Origin: Erwinia persicina
GTDB lineage: Bacteria; Pseudomonadota; Gammaproteobacteria; Enterobacterales; Enterobacteriaceae
DNA length: 64,000 bases
Assembly (NCBI RefSeq): GCF_014838825.1
Contig: NZ_JACYMO010000003.1
Coordinates: 310,001 to 374,000, forward strand
Direction of reading: 5' to 3'
Part shown: positions 18,652 to 27,326 of the stretch, piece by piece
Numbering within the stretch: position 1 is the first letter of the stretch
Layout of the letters: each line of letters starts with the position of its first letter
Made by a program: the position numbers and the translations under genes
The notes under the pieces: model-generated
Seen by the model: the letters and a program-made list of their open reading frames with translations, nothing else
Database searches by the model: none
Told to the model about the DNA's origin: nothing

Positions 18652-20172
18652 ATGTCTGAACAACAACCGCAGGCTGCGGACGCCGCACTTGAACTGAACA
18701 ATGAATTAAAATCACGCCGTGAGAAGCTGGCCGCGCTGCGTGAAGCCGGTCTGCCGTTCCCAAACGATTTTCGCCGTGACCGCACTTCCGATACGCTTCA
18801 TGCCGAATTTGATGGTAAAGAAAACGAAGAGCTGGAAGCACTGAACATCGAAGTCAGCGTGGCAGGCCGAATGATGACCCGCCGTATTATGGGTAAAGCC
18901 TCTTTCGTCACGCTGCAGGATGTGGGTGGCCGTATTCAGCTTTATGTTGCCCGCGACGATCTGGCAGAAGGTATTTATAACGAACAGTTCAAGAAGTGGG
19001 ATCTCGGCGATATCGTCGGCGCGCGCGGTAAGCTGTTCAAGACGAAAACCGGTGAGCTGTCTATTCACTGTAGCGAACTGCGTCTGCTGACCAAAGCCCT
19101 GCGCCCGCTGCCGGACAAGTTCCACGGCCTGGCCGATCAGGAAACCCGTTACCGTCAGCGTTACCTTGATCTGATCTCTAACGACGAGTCGCGCAACACG
19201 TTTAAAATCCGCTCACAGATCATGGCCGGCATCCGCAGCTTTATGGTGGGCCGCGAGTTTATGGAAGTGGAAACCCCGATGATGCAGGTGATCCCCGGCG
19301 GCGCGGCGGCGCGTCCGTTTATCACCCATCATAATGCGCTGGACATTGATATGTACCTGCGTATTGCACCGGAGCTGTATCTGAAGCGCCTGGTAGTGGG
19401 AGGATTCGATCGCGTCTTCGAAATCAACCGTAACTTCCGTAATGAAGGGGTCTCCCCACGTCATAATCCAGAGTTCACCATGATGGAACTCTATATGGCC
19501 TATGCGGATTATAAAGACCTGATCGAACTGACCGAAAGCCTGTTCCGTACGCTGGCGCAGGATATTCTGGGCAACACCGTGGTGCCTTACGGCGATCAGG
19601 AGTTCGACTTCGGTAAGCCGTTTGAAAAGCTGACGATGAAAGAGGCCATTCTGAAATATCGTCCAGAGACTAATCTGGCCGATCTTGATGACTTTGATAA
19701 GTCGGTGGTGATTGCGCAGTCTCTGGGCATCAAGGTCGAGAAGAGCTGGGGACTGGGACGTCTGGTTACCGAGATCTTCGAAGAGACCGCCGAAGCGCAT
19801 CTGATCCAGCCAACCTTTATTACGGAATATCCGGCAGAAGTTTCGCCACTGGCACGTCGTAACGACCAGAATCCGGAGATCACCGACCGCTTCGAATTCT
19901 TTATTGGCGGCCGTGAAATCGGTAACGGCTTCTCCGAGCTGAACGATGCAGAAGATCAGGCAGAGCGTTTCCTGCAGCAGGTTAATGCGAAAGACGCCGG
20001 TGATGACGAAGCGATGTTCTATGATGAAGACTACGTGACGGCACTGGAGCACGGTCTGCCGCCAACGGCAGGTCTGGGGATCGGTATTGACCGCATGGTG
20101 ATGCTGTTTACCAACAGCCATACCATTCGTGATGTGATCCTGTTCCCGGCAATGCGGCCAGGCAACAAGTAA
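18652..20172 (+). CDS. lysS: Lysyl-tRNA synthetase, class II
   Basis: Charges tRNA-Lys with lysine. It has 506 residues (E. coli 505): an N-terminal OB-fold anticodon-binding domain (about 60-150) and a class II catalytic domain with motif 1 ([19 protein letters not shown]), motif 2 ([20 protein letters not shown]) and motif 3 ([13 protein letters not shown]). It follows prfB by 9 bp with AAGGA before the ATG, the conserved prfB-lysS operon. It ends RPGNK and is followed by an intrinsic terminator. Confidence 0.97.
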   Translation: MSEQQPQAADAALELNNELKSRREKLAALREAGLPFPNDFRRDRTSDTLHAEFDGKENEELEALNIEVSVAGRMMTRRIMGKASFVTLQDVGGRIQLYVARDDLAEGIYNEQFKKWDLGDIVGARGKLFKTKTGELSIHCSELRLLTKALRPLPDKFHGLADQETRYRQRYLDLISNDESRNTFKIRSQIMAGIRSFMVGREFMEVETPMMQVIPGGAAARPFITHHNALDIDMYLRIAPELYLKRLVVGGFDRVFEINRNFRNEGVSPRHNPEFTMMELYMAYADYKDLIELTESLFRTLAQDILGNTVVPYGDQEFDFGKPFEKLTMKEAILKYRPETNLADLDDFDKSVVIAQSLGIKVEKSWGLGRLVTEIFEETAEAHLIQPTFITEYPAEVSPLARRNDQNPEITDRFEFFIGGREIGNGFSELNDAEDQAERFLQQVNAKDAGDDEAMFYDEDYVTALEHGLPPTAGLGIGIDRMVMLFTNSHTIRDVILFPAMRPGNK

Positions 20173-20190
20173 GCGTCTATCGCAGCATCA

Positions 20191-20222
20191 AACGGTCAGC
20201 CTTATCGCTGGCCGTTTTTTTT
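20191..20222 (+). terminator. Intrinsic terminator after lysS
   Basis: A ten-base-pair stem AACGGTCAGC/GCTGGCCGTT (one G-T wobble) with a 7-nt loop is followed by a run of T. Confidence 0.88.
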
Positions 20223-20285
20223 GCGTCCCTCTGCAAAATAGCCAATAGTTACGTTTTATCACATCGTACTGCAGGGAGAATCCCC

Positions 20286-20786
20286 ATGGCCTGACCTGGT
20301 TTTATCCGCCACTGGCAGGAACTGGAGGGAGAGGATAATGAACATTATCCGGACAGCGACGAGCTGATGTCGATTGGCGCCCCGCTTGGCAGAGCTCTGG
20401 GCCTGACGCATCTGGGTATTCACCATGAACGCTTACTACCTGGGCGGCGAATGTCGTATCCCCACGCAGAAAGTGCGGAGGAAGAGTTTGCTTTTGTGCT
20501 GGAAGGTGAACCGGACGTATGGATCAACGGCGAGCTGTATCGGTTACGGCCCGGAGATGCGGTGGCATTCCCGGCAGGCACCGGTATTTGTCATACCTTT
20601 ATCAATAATAGCGACCGTGAGGCCCGCTTTATTGTGGTCGGCGAAGCGAATAAAAAAGATAACCGCATCTGGTATCCCAAAAATCCGGTCTATCTCTCAA
20701 CGCGAGAGGACCGCTGGGAAAACCCGCCAGAACAGGATTTTGGCCCCCACGACGGATTGCCTGACACATTGAAAAAAGAGCCATGA
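20286..20786 (+). pseudogene. Cupin-domain protein gene with a stop at codon 3
   Basis: A cupin protein family whose members begin FIRHWQELEGED... is encoded here, but the natural start, an ATG with GGGAG 7 nt upstream, reads Met-Ala-stop (TGA at 20292). Codons after the stop continue the family N-terminus in frame (PGFIRHWQELEGEDNEHYPDSDEL) up to an internal ATG at 20367. From there 139 residues hold the cupin barrel with HAESAEEEFAFVLEGEPDVWING, GDAVAFPAGTGICH and FIVVGEANK. Either the gene is a recent nonsense mutant or a shortened protein is made from 20367, where the ribosome site is poor. The enzymatic role of the family is unknown to me. Confidence 0.7.
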
Positions 20787-20862
20787 GAAAAACGTTGGGA
20801 CAGTACGATACCTGTCCGGGCGGCGAGGGGGCTTATGCAGGCGTCATGTGCTGCGGTGAGTA

Positions 20863-21486
20863 TCAGGATTTCACCGCATCATTCAGCCAGTCTTTAAAGC
20901 GAGCGTAGGGAATATACAGCGAGACATCTTTATACAGTGTTTTGCCGGTTTTCATGTCGTTAATGCGCTTGCTGTAGCCCACAATCACCCCGCCGATAGA
21001 GTCGTCAGAGGCGTTATACACCGCGCCGCCGGACATGCCCTGCACCACGCCCGCATCGGACGCCACCACCACGCAGCTGACTTTATTCCAGGAATTTTTC
21101 AGCCCGGTATTGATCAGGTTGGTGCCCGTTGAGGCCACCGGCATCGCGGAGATAAAGCTGTAGCCATACATGTTGATTTTGTCGCCGATCAGGCCATTAC
21201 GAAAATGCGGGGGAGGGACGTTATCATTTTTATGGTACACCACCGCCAGATCGCACTCAGGATGATACGACTTCACCCGGTACATGGAGAATTTAGCGAC
21301 ATGGGCCGCCGTCAGGCTGTAGTTGGCCGTCAGGGGGATGGTGGTGCCCAGCGTCCCCAGCCCCAGAACGGTTGGGATACCGGTGACAGTCATATCCACC
21401 CGGTCATGCGCTTCACTGCTGTACTGATACTTCCCTACGGAACACCCGCCCAGAAAAAGGGCTAGCAGGCAAATGGCGAGTCGCAT
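20863..21486 (-). CDS. Lipoprotein with trypsin-like serine protease fold
   Basis: A 207-residue predicted lipoprotein: signal peptide with lipobox LGGC and lipidated C15. The mature part resembles a small chymotrypsin-fold protease with a candidate triad H62 (SLTAAHVAK), D79 (CDLAVVYHK) and S152 (GVVQGMSGGAVYN). The substrate is unknown and catalysis is inferred only from the triad. It stands alone, convergent with the cupin gene. Two further cysteines (C78 and C138) could form a disulfide in the periplasm. Confidence 0.72.
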   Translation of the reverse strand: MRLAICLLALFLGGCSVGKYQYSSEAHDRVDMTVTGIPTVLGLGTLGTTIPLTANYSLTAAHVAKFSMYRVKSYHPECDLAVVYHKNDNVPPPHFRNGLIGDKINMYGYSFISAMPVASTGTNLINTGLKNSWNKVSCVVVASDAGVVQGMSGGAVYNASDDSIGGVIVGYSKRINDMKTGKTLYKDVSLYIPYARFKDWLNDAVKS

Positions 21487-21969
21487 CGGGTCTCCTCAGT
21501 GATGAGTATTTCAGGTAAAGCAGGAAAGGTCATAACCTCGTTAACTGACATATCGGCCGTGGTTCGCAAAACTTTAATGTATCGATTACGCCTGAAATTG
21601 TGCTGATGACCTTCAAAGACCCGACAAGGCTCAGTCTCAATTTAAAATCATAGGACGAATCGCAAAAAAGAATCATTAGAAATAATGATGTAATTTGGGT
21701 TTAGGGAAAAGTATAGCGAAATACGCTGACGAAATGTGCACTCGATCGCATTTTTTTTGCTCTGCATTGACCTTAATCAGACGATTCTTGCCTGCAAGAC
21801 AACAGTCTCTTGCAGAATCCGCGCTGTAAGCCTTTCTGCTGCTATGTTTTAATAAGTTGCTGTGACCCAGATCACTCATCCTGAGCGGACTGCGTTAATT
21901 TAATTCAATACCCGACTGAGCTCTCTGCTGGCAGAGGGCAGGGTTTCTATTCTCCTGGGAGTGTGTGAC
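21487..21969 (+). other. AT-rich gap upstream of the MFS gene
   Basis: About 480 bp without a convincing gene; a 67-codon minus-strand frame inside has no recognisable features. The part from about 21590 to 21770 is clearly more AT-rich than the neighbourhood. It contains a CRP-like site (listed separately), a TGCAAGA/TCTTGCA hairpin near 21792-21817 and a CTCTGC/GCAGAG hairpin just before the MFS ribosome site. Confidence 0.5.
21861..21876 (+). promoter_or_regulatory. CRP-like site upstream of the MFS gene
   Basis: TGTGACCCAGATCACT matches the CRP consensus TGTGA-N6-TCACA at 9 of 10 positions. A weak -10 (TTTAAT at 21899) would put the site about 42 bp before the start point, a class II activator position. 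The -10 assignment is tentative. Confidence 0.5.
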
Positions 21970-23133
21970 ATGCCTGTTTCATTACTGGCGCTGGCGTTGA
22001 GTGCCTTTGCTATCGGCACCACCGAATTTGTCATTATGGGGCTGTTGCCGGAGGTCGCGAATGACCTGAGGGTGTCTATTCCCTCTGCGGGCTGGCTGAT
22101 CAGCGGCTATGCGCTCGGTGTAGCGATTGGGGCACCGATTATGGCTCTGCTGACGGCAAAACTGCCGCGCAAGCGGACGCTGACGCTGCTGATGGCGATC
22201 TTCATTGTCGGCAATGTGCTCTGTGCGCTGGCCTATACCTATAACCTGCTGATGCTGGCCCGCATTGTGACGGCACTCTGTCACGGGGCCTTCTTTGGTA
22301 TCGGGGCGGTGGTGGCTGCCAGCCTCGTGGCGCCGGGTAAACAGGCCTCCGCGGTCGCCCTGATGTTTACCGGTTTAACGCTGGCTAACGTGCTGGGCGT
22401 TCCGCTGGGTACCTGGTTCGGTCAGATGTTTGGCTGGCGCGCCACGTTCTGGGGCGTGGCGGTGATTGGTGTGCTGGCCTTTATTGGCCTGATTGTCAGC
22501 CTGCCCACCAACAAAGATGAAAAACCGGTGCATCTGGCGTCAGAGGTGAGTGCGCTGAATAACGGCAAACTGTGGCTCTCCCTGCTGATGACTGTGTGCT
22601 TCGCCGCCGCCATGTTTGCGCTGTTCAGCTATATCGCGCCGCTGCTGTTAGAAGTCACCGGGATTACTGACCGGGGTGTCAGCTGGACCCTGTTCCTGAT
22701 CGGTGCCGGTCTGACCGTGGGCAATATTGTTGGCGGGAAACTGGCAGACTGGAAAGTGTCCTTCAGCCTGATCCTTAGCTTTTCGCTGATTGCGGTGTTC
22801 TCGCTGCTGTTCAGCTGGACCAGCCATTCACTGTGGCTGGCGGAAATCACCCTGTTCCTGTGGGCGATGGCGACCTTCGCCATGGTTCCGGCCCTGCAGA
22901 TAAACGTAGTCCGCCACGGTAAAGATGCCCCGAACCTGGTCTCAACGCTGAATATCTCGGCCTTTAACGTCGGCAATGCGTTGGGTGCCTGGGTCGGTGG
23001 GGCAGTGATTGGCGGCGGCTACGGGCTGACGGCGGTGCCGGTTTCGGCCGCGTTACTGGCGGTGGCCGGGCTGCTGGTCTGTCTGTATACCTTCCGGGGA
23101 TCGCGCGGCCGCCCGCAGGAGGCCCGCGCTTAA
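21970..23133 (+). CDS. MFS transporter of the AraJ/YdhP (DHA1) type
   Basis: A 387-residue major facilitator with 12 predicted helices, similar in pattern to E. coli YdhP and AraJ: FAIGTTEFVIMGLLPEVA in helix 1, SIPSAGWLISGYALGV, ARIVTALCHGAFFGIGAVVA, and FNVGNALGAWVGGAVI near the end. Such proteins are proton-driven exporters of sugars, purines or drugs; the substrate is not deducible. The ATG at 21970 follows GGGAG by about 8 nt and is preferred to the GTG three codons upstream. Its last four bases overlap the end of convergent lysR. Confidence 0.85.
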   Translation: MPVSLLALALSAFAIGTTEFVIMGLLPEVANDLRVSIPSAGWLISGYALGVAIGAPIMALLTAKLPRKRTLTLLMAIFIVGNVLCALAYTYNLLMLARIVTALCHGAFFGIGAVVAASLVAPGKQASAVALMFTGLTLANVLGVPLGTWFGQMFGWRATFWGVAVIGVLAFIGLIVSLPTNKDEKPVHLASEVSALNNGKLWLSLLMTVCFAAAMFALFSYIAPLLLEVTGITDRGVSWTLFLIGAGLTVGNIVGGKLADWKVSFSLILSFSLIAVFSLLFSWTSHSLWLAEITLFLWAMATFAMVPALQINVVRHGKDAPNLVSTLNISAFNVGNALGAWVGGAVIGGGYGLTAVPVSAALLAVAGLLVCLYTFRGSRGRPQEARA

Positions 23134-24050
23134 CGCAGTCGCTGTGCCAGCCGTTCGCTAAACGGCGCAATATGCTGATGCAGATGCCGACTAAAGGCGT
23201 CGGCCAGCGCAGAGGCCGGACGGTGACGCGGCCGGATCAGACTGACGGTGAACGGCACGGCAATGCTGAAACGCCGTATTACCACCCCGCTGTCGGCGTA
23301 ATCGAGCGCCGTCAGTGGGTTCACAACCGACACGCCCGCCCCCGCTTTCACCATTGAACAGACCGACGCCGCACTGTGTGTCTCCATCACCATACGCCGC
23401 TGTACCCCATGCTCGGCAAAAATGCCATCCAGTATCTGCCGGTAGCTGTCGGTGCGGGACAGGCTGATGTAATTCTGTCCGTGGAAATCGGCTGGGGTTA
23501 GCGTGCTCCGCTTTGCCAGGATATGCCCGGCGGGCAGTACACAGACTTCATCGCCGGTAAACAGGGCGCTGCGATCGGTACCCGCCGGCGTATGTGTGGT
23601 TTCGGTGAGGCCCAGATCGTAACGCTGTGCCGACAGCCACTCCTCCAGTAGTGGAGATTCCTGCGGAATAATATTCAGGCTGAGATCCGGGTAGTGCTGC
23701 ATAAACGGCTGGCACAGCAGCGGCAGTAGCGATTGGGAAAACACCGGCAGGCAGGCGACTGACAGCTCACCCTGACGAAACTGGCGCAGCCCCTCGGCGG
23801 CGCTGATAATGCGGTCAAGCCCGTACCAGGATCGCTGCACTTCTTCAAAAAGCTGCAGCCCCTGCACCGTGGGCTGCAACCGGCCCCGCACCCGTTCAAA
23901 CAGCTGCAGGCCGGTCAGCTTTTCGAAACGCGCCAGCTCACGGCTGACGGTAGGCTGTGAGGTGTGCAGCAGCGTGGCGGCTTCGGTCAGGTTGCCGGTG
24001 GTGACCACGGCATGAAAAATTTCAATATGACGCAGAGAAATGCCTGCCAT
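23130..24050 (-). CDS. lysR: LysR, activator of lysA
   Basis: Founding member of the LysR family: activates lysA when diaminopimelate is available and lysine is low. It has 306 residues, an N-terminal winged helix-turn-helix (LTEAATLLHTSQPTVSRELARFEKLTG, about 21-47) and a substrate-binding domain (about 90-300). Identity to E. coli LysR is high throughout, for example QESPLLEEWLSAQRYDLGLTET and ETHSAASVC. Divergent from lysA, which supports the assignment. The 3' end overlaps the MFS gene by 4 bp. Confidence 0.94.
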   Translation of the reverse strand: MAGISLRHIEIFHAVVTTGNLTEAATLLHTSQPTVSRELARFEKLTGLQLFERVRGRLQPTVQGLQLFEEVQRSWYGLDRIISAAEGLRQFRQGELSVACLPVFSQSLLPLLCQPFMQHYPDLSLNIIPQESPLLEEWLSAQRYDLGLTETTHTPAGTDRSALFTGDEVCVLPAGHILAKRSTLTPADFHGQNYISLSRTDSYRQILDGIFAEHGVQRRMVMETHSAASVCSMVKAGAGVSVVNPLTALDYADSGVVIRRFSIAVPFTVSLIRPRHRPASALADAFSRHLHQHIAPFSERLAQRLR

Positions 24051-24077
24051 CGATGATTACCGGGTTAAGCGCAGATA

Positions 24078-24092
24078 ACCCATATCATGGGT
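24078..24092. promoter_or_regulatory. Palindrome in the lysR-lysA control region
   Basis: ACCCAT-ATC-ATGGGT is a perfect 6-bp inverted repeat in the 123-bp divergent gap, near lysR. It is a candidate LysR recognition or autoregulatory site; LysR-type operators are usually interrupted dyads of about this size. Assignment rests only on position and symmetry. Confidence 0.45.
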
Positions 24093-24173
24093 GAATAGAG
24101 TCCAATAAAAAAGATATTTTTATCCCACATCAGGATGTGGCGTAATGGCCGTATCATCTTATGGAGAATGCTT

Positions 24174-25427
24174 ATGCCACGCCTGCTGACCGACACCACC
24201 ACCGCCCTGACTCAGGACAACCTGCTGCCGCTGGCACTGCAGTACGATGGCCCGATCTGGGCGTATGATGCCGCGATTATTCATGAACGCATCCGCCAGC
24301 TGCAACAGTTCGACGTGGTGCGCTTCGCACAGAAAGCCTGCTCCAACATTCATATCCTGCGCCTGATGCGCAGCGCCGGTGTCAAGGTCGACTCCGTGTC
24401 GCTGGGCGAGATTGAGCGCGCGCTGGCAGCGGGCTACGTGGCGGGAGGCGATGAAATTGTTTTCACCGCCGACCTGCTGGATGAACCTACGCTGGCGCGG
24501 GTGGCAGAGCTGAAGATCCCGGTCAATGCCGGCTCGGTTGATATGCTGCACCAGCTTGGGCAGGTTTCCGCGGGGCATCCGGTCTGGCTGCGCGTGAATC
24601 CCGGATTTGGCCACGGCCACAGTCAGAAGACCAATACCGGCGGTGAAAACAGCAAGCACGGTATCTGGCACGGCGATATGGCGCTGGCGCTGGCGGCTAT
24701 TCAGCAGTATCAGCTGAAGCTGGTGGGGATCCACATGCACATCGGTTCCGGCGTTGACTACAGCCACCTGGAGCAGGTATGTGATGCGATGGTCAGCCTG
24801 GTAGTGAGCTTTGGTCAGGATCTGGAGGCGATCTCCGCCGGAGGCGGGCTGTCAGTTCCGTACCGCTTTGGTGAAGAGACCATCGATACCCGTCACTATT
24901 ACGGCCTGTGGGATGGCGCGCGTCAGCGCGTGGCGCAGTATCTTGGCCATCCGGTGAAGCTGGAAATTGAACCGGGACGTTACCTGGTGGCGGAGTCGGG
25001 CGTGTTGATAAGCCAGGTACGCGCCGTGAAGTCGATGGGCAGCCGCCACTTCGTGCTGGTGGATGCCGGATTCAACGACCTGATGCGTCCGTCGCTGTAC
25101 GGCAGCTACCACCATATCTCGGCCATCGCCGGAGATGGCCGGCTGCTGGATGAGCAGACGACCCTTGATACCGTAGTGGCAGGACCGCTGTGTGAATCGG
25201 GTGATGTCTTCACCCAACTGGAAGGCGGCAAGGTCGAAACGCGTGCCCTGCCTGCGGTTCAGGTCGGTGATTATCTGGTCTTCCACGATACCGGTGCCTA
25301 CGGTGCATCGATGTCGTCGAATTACAACAGCCGTCCGCTGATCCCGGAAGTGCTGTTTGAAAATGGTCAGCCGCGCCAGATCCGTCGCGCACAAACGGTG
25401 GCCGAGCTGCTGGCGCTGGAACTGTAA
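24174..25427 (+). CDS. lysA: Diaminopimelate decarboxylase
   Basis: Last step of lysine synthesis: meso-diaminopimelate to lysine and CO2, PLP-dependent. It has 417 residues (E. coli 420). The PLP lysine is K54 in VVRFAQKACSNIHIL; other landmarks are HIGSGVDYSHLEQVC, the glycine-rich SAGGGLSVPY, EPGRYLV and the catalytic cysteine motif GPLCESGDVF. Start ATG has GGAG 7 nt upstream; an ORF extension 13 codons longer is not supported. Divergent from its activator lysR as in E. coli. Confidence 0.96.
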   Translation: MPRLLTDTTTALTQDNLLPLALQYDGPIWAYDAAIIHERIRQLQQFDVVRFAQKACSNIHILRLMRSAGVKVDSVSLGEIERALAAGYVAGGDEIVFTADLLDEPTLARVAELKIPVNAGSVDMLHQLGQVSAGHPVWLRVNPGFGHGHSQKTNTGGENSKHGIWHGDMALALAAIQQYQLKLVGIHMHIGSGVDYSHLEQVCDAMVSLVVSFGQDLEAISAGGGLSVPYRFGEETIDTRHYYGLWDGARQRVAQYLGHPVKLEIEPGRYLVAESGVLISQVRAVKSMGSRHFVLVDAGFNDLMRPSLYGSYHHISAIAGDGRLLDEQTTLDTVVAGPLCESGDVFTQLEGGKVETRALPAVQVGDYLVFHDTGAYGASMSSNYNSRPLIPEVLFENGQPRQIRRAQTVAELLALEL

Positions 25428-25488
25428 TCCACTCCCTGCGTGCCATATGGGCCGATCATTTTTCCGATCGGCCCGTTGCTGCACACGA

Positions 25489-25800
25489 CTATCCGGCAAA
25501 CATCTCTTTCCTCAGCAGGACAATCTCTTCCGCCAGATCCCGGCACAGCATCGCATTCATCAGATGATCCTGAGCATGGACCAGAATCAGTGTCACCGGC
25601 ACCTTGCCACAGCCCTCATCGGCCCCAATCAGCTGGGTCTGGATCTTATGTGCCCCGCGTGAGGCCTCTACCGAGGCTGCCAGCGCCTCATCTGCCTGTT
25701 GCCACTCCCGCTTGCGGGCATGCTGGATTGCGCTCATGGCGTGGGAACGTGCTTCACCCGCGTTGATCAGCAATTCCATCATCGTTTGCTCGAAATCCAT
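25489..25800 (-). CDS. PTS lactose/cellobiose-family EIIA component
   Basis: Soluble 103-residue trimeric phosphocarrier that takes phosphate from HPr-His and passes it to the EIIB cysteine. The phosphorylated histidine is H75 in LVHAQDHLM, with the metal-binding Asp D78. Similar in size and helical pattern to ChbA of the chitobiose system. GGAGG five nt before this ATG sets the start; an upstream Met is rejected. It is transcribed away from EIIC-GH1-EIIB-GntR, an unusual split, and shares its control region with them. The sugar is probably a beta-glucoside, from the neighbouring GH1 enzyme. Confidence 0.9.
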   Translation of the reverse strand: MDFEQTMMELLINAGEARSHAMSAIQHARKREWQQADEALAASVEASRGAHKIQTQLIGADEGCGKVPVTLILVHAQDHLMNAMLCRDLAEEIVLLRKEMFAG

Positions 25801-25811
25801 CACAGCCTCCA

Positions 25812-25917
25812 TTGGTATACCAAAATTGGTCTGATTATCTTATTGGAATACCAGTGATCACTTCTGAGAGATAAATCACAGTAAATAATCAGCGATTGTT
25901 TATTTTTGGTATGCCAC
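25812..25917. promoter_or_regulatory. Three UxuR-like operators between the divergent PTS genes
   Basis: Three related boxes lie at 25812-25823 (TTGGTATACCAA, perfect palindrome), 25843-25854 (TTGGAATACCAG) and 25906-25917 (TTGGTATGCCAC). They resemble the operator TTGGTATACCAA of the GntR-family regulators UxuR/ExuR, and a GntR-family gene is at the end of the operon. Spacings between box starts are 31 and 63 bp, close to three and six helical turns. The outer boxes lie near the likely start points of each divergent transcript, so repression is expected. Confidence 0.75.
25865..25880. promoter_or_regulatory. CRP-like site in the PTS control region
   Basis: TGAGAGATAAATCACA matches TGTGA-N6-TCACA at 9 of 10 positions. 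It lies between operators 2 and 3. With a -10 of TATTTT at 25901 it would sit near -41 of the EIIC transcript, and with a minus-strand -10 (TAAGAT near 25842) near -42 of the EIIA transcript, so one site could activate both. Confidence 0.6.
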
Positions 25918-25982
25918 AACAGCGGAAGTTCAACAAACTATCAATGCCTGGATGCCTGACCCTTTACCTCGAGGATTCACAC

Positions 25983-27317
25983 ATGTCTCTACAGGATCGG
26001 CTAATCGACTCGCTGGGGAGTTTTGCCACTAAGTTCAACAGCTACCGCTATATTATGGCGATCAAATCATCGTTTATTACGCTGATGCCGGTGATTATCG
26101 TCGGCGCGTTTTCGGTGCTGATTTCCAATATGGTACTGGACGGTAAGAACGGCCTGGCGAGCTTTGCGGCGCTGTCGTTTCTGGCAGAACTGAAGCCCAT
26201 TACTTCCAGTATTAACTACGCCACCCTCAGCTTCCTGAATATCGGTGCGGTATTTTTGATCGGTATTGAACTGGGGAAAATCAACGGCATCAAGACCCTG
26301 TTCCCGGGCCTGCTGGCGATTATCTGTTTTGTCGCGGTCACGCCCACCACCTTAAGCATGATGGTCAACGGGGAAATGCAGGTGGTGACCGACGTGCTGG
26401 CAAAACAGTTCTCTGATACCAAAAGCCTGTTCCTTGGCATGTTTATCGCCATTCTTTCCGTTGAGATTTACTGCCGTCTGGAGCATGTGGATCGGCTTAA
26501 GATCAAAATGCCGGACACCGTCCCGCCCAATGTGGCTGCTTCGTTCTCCGCGCTGATCCCGGCGATCATTACCGTTTCCGCCATTGCCACCTTTGGTTTT
26601 ATCTTCCACCGTTTTACCGGCATGTATCTGTACGACGCCGTGTACAAAATTGTGCAGGAACCGCTGGAATCGGTAGTGCAAAGCCTGTGGGGCATTCTGC
26701 TGCTGATGTTTGTTGCCCAGTTGTTCTGGGTGATCGGCATCCACGGTAATCAGATGGTCAAACCGATCCGTGAACCACTGCTGCTGGGGGCGATCCTCGT
26801 TAATATGAACGCCTTTGAGCAGGGGATTGAAGCGCCGAATATCATCACCATGCCGTTCTGGGATGTGTATATGAGTATCGGTGGTTCCGGGCTGACCATT
26901 GGTCTGCTGACGGCAGTCATGCTGGCAACCAAACGTAAAGAGATGCGTGAGATAGCTAAACTCTCCTTCGGCCCGGGCCTGTTCAATATCAATGAGCCGG
27001 TGATCTTCGGTATGCCGATCATGCTGAACCCGATCCTCGCCATTCCGTTTATTATCACCCCGCTAATCACCGGCTCGATCGGCTACTTCGCCACGGTGAC
27101 CGGTTTTGCCGGTAAAGCAGTGGTGATGGTGCCCTGGACCACGCCGCCGATCATTAACGCCTGGCTCTCCACGGCCGGATCGATGGGGGCGGTAGTGACG
27201 CAAATTGTCTGCATCCTGGTCTCTATTCTGATCTATCTGCCGTTCGTCAAAATTGCCGCACGCCGTGCGGAAGCCGCTGACGCTAAAGCGTTACAGCCTG
27301 AACCCGCGAAAAATTAA
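25983..27317 (+). CDS. PTS lactose/cellobiose-family EIIC permease
   Basis: A 444-residue membrane component that carries the sugar and couples its entry to phosphorylation. It has about ten hydrophobic segments and family elements FWVIGIHGNQMVKPI and the NINEPVIFGMPIMLNP loop with the substrate-binding Asn-Glu-Pro. The N-terminus MSLQDRLIDSLGSFATKFNSYRY is typical of ChbC/CelB-type permeases. The ATG chosen follows GAGG; an ORF extension of 29 codons crosses operator 3 and is rejected. First gene of an operon with the GH1 hydrolase, EIIB, regulator and acetyltransferase. Confidence 0.9.
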   Translation: MSLQDRLIDSLGSFATKFNSYRYIMAIKSSFITLMPVIIVGAFSVLISNMVLDGKNGLASFAALSFLAELKPITSSINYATLSFLNIGAVFLIGIELGKINGIKTLFPGLLAIICFVAVTPTTLSMMVNGEMQVVTDVLAKQFSDTKSLFLGMFIAILSVEIYCRLEHVDRLKIKMPDTVPPNVAASFSALIPAIITVSAIATFGFIFHRFTGMYLYDAVYKIVQEPLESVVQSLWGILLLMFVAQLFWVIGIHGNQMVKPIREPLLLGAILVNMNAFEQGIEAPNIITMPFWDVYMSIGGSGLTIGLLTAVMLATKRKEMREIAKLSFGPGLFNINEPVIFGMPIMLNPILAIPFIITPLITGSIGYFATVTGFAGKAVVMVPWTTPPIINAWLSTAGSMGAVVTQIVCILVSILIYLPFVKIAARRAEAADAKALQPEPAKN

Positions 27318-27326
27318 GGAGTTATG

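Noticed and set aside
21676-21879. 67-codon open frame on the minus strand in the gap before the MFS gene
   Set aside because: No recognisable domain, no clear ribosome site and low-complexity AT-rich DNA; probably chance.
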